Origin: Chlamydiae bacterium RIFCSPHIGHO2_12_FULL_49_9
GTDB taxonomy: Bacteria > Chlamydiota > Chlamydiia > Chlamydiales > SM23-39
DNA length: 9,254 nucleotides
Direction of reading: 5' to 3'
Assembly (NCBI GenBank): GCA_001794935.1
Contig: MGLY01000008.1
Location: forward strand, 561 to 9,814
Position 1 is the stretch's first letter. Each line of letters begins with the position of its first letter. Both the position numbers and the translations under genes were made by a program. Positions 5,395 through 9,254 of this stretch are shown here, piece after piece. The notes beneath the pieces are model-generated. The model did no database searches, was not told the origin of the DNA, and saw nothing but the letters and a program-made list of their open reading frames with translations.

Positions 5395-8300
5395 TTAAGT
5401 CTGCAAAAGTTCTAGAACATCTTCCCAAGTGAGTTTCGCAATAGCTTCATCATCGCAGCTCACCACTTTCTTGACCAATCCTTTTTTGCGCTTCTGCATC
5501 TCCACAATCTTCTCTTCAATTGTATTCAAGGTAATCAGCTTGTATGAAGAGACTGAATTTTTCTGTCCGATGCGATGCACGCGGTCGGTCGCCTGGTTTT
5601 CAACAGCGGGGTTCCACCACATGTCGTAATGGATCACCGTGTCGGCGCCAACCAGATTGAGTCCCGTGCCGCCCGCCTTCAAAGAGACTAAGAAGACCGG
5701 GATTTTTTGATTTTCGTTAAACTCTTTGACGATCTCGAGTCTATTTTTCGTGCTGCCGTCGAGATAAGAGAACGGAATGCCTCTTTGCTCGAAATCCTCG
5801 CGCATAATTTGGAGCATGCGGGTGTACTGGCTGAAAATGACCGTCTTGTGGCGCCCTTCGACAAGCGCCTGTAAAAGCTCCATGAGCATGTCGTACTTGG
5901 AAGAGTCCCCTGCTTCCGCTTTTTCTTTCGCAAAGATCGCAGGGTGGCAGCAGATTTGTTTGAGGCGCGTCAAGGTTGCAAGGACGTGGATCTGCACTTT
6001 GTCAAAGCCGTCGCGCTCGACCAGTTTGACGAGTTCGTCCCTTGCCGACGCGGCATATGATTTGTAGAGCTCGAGTTGCACATCTGACAATTGGCAATGG
6101 TAGACGATCTCGTCCACAGGGGGGAGATCGTGTAAAACATCGCTCTTCATGCGGCGCAAAATAAAGGGAGAGACTTTCTTTCTGAGATAGTCGACGTTTT
6201 GGCTCTGCTGCGTTCCCGACACGCGGATATATTTTTCCACAAATCGATCGTAGCTGCTGAGAAAGCCCGGCATCAAAAAGTCCATCAAACTCCAGAGCTC
6301 GTCCAAAGAGTTTTCAATCGGCGTTCCGGTCAAAATCAGTCTGTGGGCCGCTTGGATCATCTTGACCGACTTAGCGTTTCTCGTGCCCCTATTTTTGATG
6401 TGCTGCGCTTCGTCTAAAATCGCATAGCTGAATGGGATTTGAGCGTACGTTTCGATGTCTTTTTGAAGGAGCGTATACGAGGTGATCACGACATCGAAAT
6501 CCCCCATCTTCGCAAGGAGTTTTTTCCTTTGATTCGGGATGCCGTCCACAACAGATGCCTTCAATTTCGGATTGAATTTATGGATCTCTTCTTTCCAGTT
6601 GTAAAGAAGAGATGTGGGGCAAACGATCAGAGTTCTTGCGTCTTTATTCTTCAAATGATTTTGGGTAATTGCAGCGATTGCCTGAAGCGTTTTGCCAAGA
6701 CCCATATCGTCTGCCAAAATTCCATTCAGATACATCGTCCTCAGTCTCTCGAGCCACTGCACCCCTTCTGTCTGATAAGGTCTTAAATCGGCCTTCAGAT
6801 CTTTTGGAATGGGCGAGGCTTCCATTGCAGACTCTCCGAGCATCTGGCTTCGGATTTGCAACAACTTTGGAGACATTTTAAAGTCGACCGGCAGCCCCTT
6901 GAAGGCGTCCGGATCGATCGTCGCCAAATTCCAAAGAGGCCTTTGCTCTTTGTGATCGTCGAGCTTTTTAATCCCGATTTCATCGAAGAGCTGCACCAAT
7001 TTGGAAATCCGTTCGAGATCGAGCACCAAAATTTTTGAAAAACGAGATGTAGAGTCTCTGGTTTTCGATTTGGCGTCGAGCTCGAGATACGAGCGCTTGG
7101 CGGCTAAACACTCCCACAGAAGATCGAGTTTGACTCCTTTCAAAGCCCCCTCGACCTTTAGGTCGGTCTCATAGTAGCCCACCGCTTCGCTTGCATCCAA
7201 ACGGAGCTTGAATTTCGTTTCGTCATAAATAAATTGATCGAGAAGATTTTGCGGACACTCAAACTGCACTTTGTCTTGATTGCGCGGGATGACTCCCGTC
7301 ATGAATTCGACAATTTTCTTCTCTGTCTTTGCGACATAAGTTCCACTTTGCGCATTGAAGACAAAATCCTGAAAGAGCTCTTCGACAATCTGCCTTTCCT
7401 CGACGAGATTGCGCGCCAAAACCCCCTCTTCTTTGACAAAGGTCTTAATATCTTCATACGACAATTTTGAAGCTAAAGCCGGCACTTCTTGTCCGTCATA
7501 TGAGAAGAAAAGAGCCGCCTCCAATTCCCCATCCAAATAAGAGAGCTGGCATCTCGCCCCCAGTTTTCCGGTGAAGGGCAGCGTGACAAATTTTTCAATG
7601 ATCTCGATATTGGCCACTTCGGCAAAACGCTTGAGCTCGGGCAGCGCGTTTTCAACGAATGTTCCAAATAGGGGCTCCGGCACCGTCATGTCGCGGATGA
7701 GGCCCAAATTGATGAGATGGGTCCGCTTGATGTGGGGAGGGAACCGATAATAAGTATCCTGGTAGAGCATGCCGGGCTGCGCGCACTCAAAAAGGAGCAC
7801 ATCTTCTGCATTAAGCGCATTTTCCCCAGCGACCAATTTGGGCTTGAACAAAATTTTTGCCGAAGGAGGTTCGATATACTCTAAATGGAAGCGAAGCGTC
7901 GCAAAATAGGGCGCATAGCGAAGCGGCGTCTCCAGCGTTCCCAAATAAAGACAGGGAAGCGTCGGAAAATCCTCTTCCAAATCTTTAAAGCCCCTTGGCC
8001 CCGATTGGCGCATCGCGATCTCGCAAGTTTTGGCAAGAAAAAGACCAAATACTTCCGGATCGAGCTGGGCGACTCTTTGCCCCCTCTCATTTTGCCCCCC
8101 TTCCATGACCCTCGCATGATCCATGATGAGCTGCAGCAAAGACGCTCCCAACTCATCGAAGCTCTTCAAAGAGAAAAAAAGTCTTCTTCCTCCTACAAAA
8201 AGGGACTCCTCGTAGCGAACCGCGTCTAAAAACCCCTTCAATTGCGAAATTTGAAGCGGCTTGGATCTAAAGGGCAATCTCAGCGCCAGTTGAAACTCGA

Positions 8301-8877
8301 TCTTCCCCTTCTTATCCCCATTCGACAGAGATTGGGGATTGAAAATGACGGCGAGTTCCCCTTGCGCAAGAGCGCTCTCTTCCTGCGGCAGGAAAAAGGG
8401 AGAGTGGGAGAGCAAACCTGAAGAGGCGACATATTCTTGCAGAACCTGTTTCTGATATCTGGCGTCTTGCTTGACAACCTCTTTTTCTTCGGCTTCTTTA
8501 ATGGCGTCGATGAGCTCTTTTTTCTCTTGCGAGCCCAATTGCTCATCTTTATCGATATCCGATTCTTTCGAATATTCGATCAATAACGCATCGATCTTTT
8601 CCTCTAAAAAGAAGATCAGGGCGGCCAAATGCTGGCAGTCGAACCTGCTGGGACAATCGCAGTTGGTGTGAACGGCTTGCGACTCAAATCGATCAACTTC
8701 GATCTCGCTTTCATAGGTATTTTCAAAATTGCCCAGGATGCGGCTGCTGAATCTAATGACGTCGTTATCCAGTCGGATGATTTTTGCTGCGACGATTTTG
8801 TTTTTCTCAAAGAGCTGGCGCCCCTCCTTCAAAATAGCTGAGGAAAAATCTTGTCTTAACTTTCGAAAGTTTAGCAT
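5395..8877 (-). CDS. SWIM-domain SNF2-family DNA helicase/translocase
   Basis: This 1160-residue protein is a likely ATP-driven double-stranded DNA translocase acting on nucleoprotein; its cellular role in chlamydiae is not established. An N-terminal SWIM zinc finger (C73, C75, C81, H83; TNCDCPSRFDCQH) is followed by a long middle region (about 90-690) that I cannot assign, then a complete SNF2 core at the C-terminus: LRPYQTEGVQWL (698-709), Walker A DDMGLGKT (723-730, K729), DEAQ box (822-825), TGTPIENS (850-857), FSQYTRML, YLDGST, SLKAGGTGLNL and QATDRVHRIGQ (1095-1105). All catalytic motifs look intact. Size and domain order match the chlamydial SWI/SNF helicase next to mreB (CT708). ATG 8877 has no clear Shine-Dalgarno, and the next in-frame Met is far inside, beyond the SWIM motif. 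It is the first gene of the cluster; a promoter candidate lies about 45-75 nt upstream. The protein ends 4 nt before mreB. Confidence 0.94.
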   Translation of the reverse strand: MLNFRKLRQDFSSAILKEGRQLFEKNKIVAAKIIRLDNDVIRFSSRILGNFENTYESEIEVDRFESQAVHTNCDCPSRFDCQHLAALIFFLEEKIDALLIEYSKESDIDKDEQLGSQEKKELIDAIKEAEEKEVVKQDARYQKQVLQEYVASSGLLSHSPFFLPQEESALAQGELAVIFNPQSLSNGDKKGKIEFQLALRLPFRSKPLQISQLKGFLDAVRYEESLFVGGRRLFFSLKSFDELGASLLQLIMDHARVMEGGQNERGQRVAQLDPEVFGLFLAKTCEIAMRQSGPRGFKDLEEDFPTLPCLYLGTLETPLRYAPYFATLRFHLEYIEPPSAKILFKPKLVAGENALNAEDVLLFECAQPGMLYQDTYYRFPPHIKRTHLINLGLIRDMTVPEPLFGTFVENALPELKRFAEVANIEIIEKFVTLPFTGKLGARCQLSYLDGELEAALFFSYDGQEVPALASKLSYEDIKTFVKEEGVLARNLVEERQIVEELFQDFVFNAQSGTYVAKTEKKIVEFMTGVIPRNQDKVQFECPQNLLDQFIYDETKFKLRLDASEAVGYYETDLKVEGALKGVKLDLLWECLAAKRSYLELDAKSKTRDSTSRFSKILVLDLERISKLVQLFDEIGIKKLDDHKEQRPLWNLATIDPDAFKGLPVDFKMSPKLLQIRSQMLGESAMEASPIPKDLKADLRPYQTEGVQWLERLRTMYLNGILADDMGLGKTLQAIAAITQNHLKNKDARTLIVCPTSLLYNWKEEIHKFNPKLKASVVDGIPNQRKKLLAKMGDFDVVITSYTLLQKDIETYAQIPFSYAILDEAQHIKNRGTRNAKSVKMIQAAHRLILTGTPIENSLDELWSLMDFLMPGFLSSYDRFVEKYIRVSGTQQSQNVDYLRKKVSPFILRRMKSDVLHDLPPVDEIVYHCQLSDVQLELYKSYAASARDELVKLVERDGFDKVQIHVLATLTRLKQICCHPAIFAKEKAEAGDSSKYDMLMELLQALVEGRHKTVIFSQYTRMLQIMREDFEQRGIPFSYLDGSTKNRLEIVKEFNENQKIPVFLVSLKAGGTGLNLVGADTVIHYDMWWNPAVENQATDRVHRIGQKNSVSSYKLITLNTIEEKIVEMQKRKKGLVKKVVSCDDEAIAKLTWEDVLELLQT

Positions 8878-8921
8878 AAGGCGCCCAAAGCTCTCTTAAC
8901 AGTCTCTTGTCCGAAGCACAG

Positions 8922-8950
8922 GTTTTACAGATTTTTATTAACAAGCGCAA
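8922..8950 (-). promoter_or_regulatory. Candidate promoter of the helicase-mreB-pckG cluster
   Basis: On the minus strand TTGCGC (8950-8945) and TAAAAC (8927-8922) are separated by exactly 17 nt in AT-rich DNA. The -10 matches the sigma70 consensus at 4 of 6 and the -35 at 3 of 6. Initiation would fall near 8915, leaving about 38 nt of leader before ATG 8877. It is the best-spaced pair I could find, but it is weak. Confidence 0.35.
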
Positions 8951-8960
8951 CCAAAAAAAG

Positions 8961-8973
8961 TTTTGTCACAAAA
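8961..8973. promoter_or_regulatory. 13-bp perfect dyad TTTTGTCACAAAA, possible operator or activator site
   Basis: TTTTGT and ACAAAA are perfect inverted repeats around a single C. The centre at 8967 lies about 50 bp upstream of the inferred start of the helicase transcript, just beyond the candidate -35, where an activator or repressor could act. No specific regulator is suggested by the sequence. Confidence 0.35.
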
Positions 8974-9031
8974 TTCTCAGGGAATTTTTGTAGTTTTTAA
9001 AAAAATAACAGGATCCTCGCGAAACGCAGAG

Positions 9032-9063
9032 GGCAGGATCGCGGCTAAAAGCCGCGGCAGGAT
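9032..9063 (+). repeat. 8-bp direct repeat GGCAGGAT flanking a triloop hairpin
   Basis: GGCAGGAT occurs at 9032-9039 and again at 9056-9063, directly flanking the 7-bp stem hairpin at 9040-9056 (one base shared). The arrangement resembles a target duplication around a tiny palindrome or one unit of a composite repeat; chance cannot be excluded at this length. Confidence 0.5.
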
Positions 9064-9076
9064 AAAAAGAAATCCG

Positions 9077-9106
9077 AAAAAATGGGGGACGGGGGGCTTC
9101 CCCCAA
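9077..9106 (-). terminator. Candidate Rho-independent terminator on the minus strand
   Basis: On the minus strand TGGGGG (9105-9100) can pair with CCCCCA (9088-9083) across an 11-nt loop, followed at once by TTTTTT (9082-9077). A competing fold, GGGGG-AAG-CCCCC with a 3-nt loop, uses part of the same bases. It would end a minus-strand transcript entering from the right, before the helicase promoter. Confidence 0.4.
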
Positions 9107-9109
9107 GTT

Positions 9110-9155
9110 CTGCAACGCGAGGGGGCCCCCGATGAAATCGGGGCACGCGTTGCAG
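9110..9155. repeat. Long interrupted inverted repeat (10-bp outer and 7-bp inner stem)
   Basis: CTGCAACGCG (9110-9119) is the exact reverse complement of CGCGTTGCAG (9146-9155). Nested inside, CCCCGAT (9127-9133) pairs with ATCGGGG (9137-9143) around GAA. The sides of the internal loop are unequal: AGGGGGC on the left and CA on the right. Seventeen base pairs in 46 nt is well beyond chance. Confidence 0.8.
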
Positions 9156-9191
9156 CCGATCGACGCTGGGACGAAGCAAAATTGTACCGCA

Positions 9192-9244
9192 GGCGAAGGC
9201 CACCTTGTGGCCGGTGGGGGTAGTGCTCTGCACACCCCCTCGCC
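9192..9244. other. Possible three-way junction structure
   Basis: GGCGA (9192-9196) pairs with TCGCC (9240-9244) and encloses two adjacent hairpins: 9198-9212 (GGCCAC-CTT-GTGGCC) and 9216-9239 (GGGGG, TA bulge, GTGC-TCT-GCAC, A, CCCCC). The linkers are A (9197) and GGT (9213-9215), so nearly every base is accounted for. This compactness is typical of a functional RNA fold or a cruciform-forming repeat. The strand is unknown, and I see no match to RNase P RNA, tmRNA, SRP RNA or tRNA. Confidence 0.5.
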
Positions 9245-9254
9245 GAGGACGCGA

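Larger units (their letters stand above)
9015..9244. other. GC-rich non-coding stretch packed with triloop inverted repeats
   Basis: No convincing gene occupies 8878-9254. From about 9015 it becomes a run of inverted repeats: 9015-9032 (CCTCGCG-AAA-CGC-A-GAGG), 9040-9056 (CGCGGCT-AAA-AGCCGCG), 9092-9104 (GGGGG-CTT-CCCCC), 9110-9155 (inner loop GAA), 9198-9212 (GGCCAC-CTT-GTGGCC) and 9216-9239 (inner loop TCT). Every terminal loop is 3 nt. I count 116 G+C in the 174 bases from 9081 to 9254 (67%), far above the AT-rich stretch to its left. It could be a structured RNA gene, a dispersed repeat unit or a transcription-termination zone; the window ends before it can be completed. Small reading frames across it on both strands look like by-products of the repeats. 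Confidence 0.6.

Noticed and set aside
8963..9223. Plus-strand reading frame of 86 codons over the same region
   Set aside because: It is very rich in Arg and Gly, lacks any recognisable motif and overlaps the hairpins; no support as a gene.
8966..9235. Minus-strand reading frame of 89 codons in the right-hand non-coding region
   Set aside because: It runs across several inverted repeats, is rich in Cys, Pro and Phe in an irregular way, and has no domain or clear ribosome binding site; it looks like a by-product of GC-rich repeats.
9015..9254. tRNA, RNase P RNA, tmRNA or SRP RNA, or a CRISPR array
   Set aside because: None of the conserved sequence blocks of those RNAs was seen, and the hairpins differ in sequence and spacing, so there is no repeat-spacer periodicity.

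Overview
The window most likely comes from a chlamydia-like member of the order Chlamydiales. The main evidence is a minus-strand block in the order SWIM/SNF2 helicase, mreB, GTP-dependent PEP carboxykinase, which as I remember it is the order in Chlamydia (CT708-CT709-CT710). A heptosyltransferase gene, two unfamiliar coiled-coil genes and a fairly balanced base composition point to an environmental family (Waddlia-, Criblamydia- or Parachlamydia-like) rather than Chlamydiaceae. The family placement is inference; no search was run.

Layout. (1) 1-792, minus: a lipopolysaccharide heptosyltransferase III-like gene of glycosyltransferase family 9, whose C-terminus lies off the left edge. (2) 793-911: a short divergent intergenic stretch with weak, overlapping promoter candidates. 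(3) 912-1358, plus: ndk, nucleoside diphosphate kinase. (4) 1371-1432: an almost perfect 26-bp inverted repeat bounded by CTAG, lying between convergent genes and containing the stop codon of the next one. (5) 1429-8877, minus: a compact five-gene cluster, probably an operon. In transcription order it holds the SNF2-type helicase, mreB (4-nt gap), pckG (12-nt gap), a coiled-coil protein (49-nt gap) and a second coiled-coil protein that overlaps the previous gene by 20 nt. (6) 8878-9254: about 377 bp with no convincing gene. Its left part is AT-rich and holds a candidate promoter and a 13-bp dyad for the operon. Its right part (about 67% G+C over 9081-9254) is packed with inverted repeats that almost all close on 3-nt loops, ending in a possible three-way junction.

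How the genes fit together. The large cluster joins DNA or chromatin remodelling (SWIM/SNF2), the MreB actin that organises septal peptidoglycan in FtsZ-less chlamydiae, and PEP carboxykinase, which links oxaloacetate to PEP and sugar precursors. Co-transcription would place division and central carbon supply under one promoter. The heptosyltransferase and ndk point to envelope sugar assembly and nucleotide balance. The least understood parts are the CTAG-bounded inverted repeat, the coiled-coil gene pair and the triloop hairpin region at the right edge.
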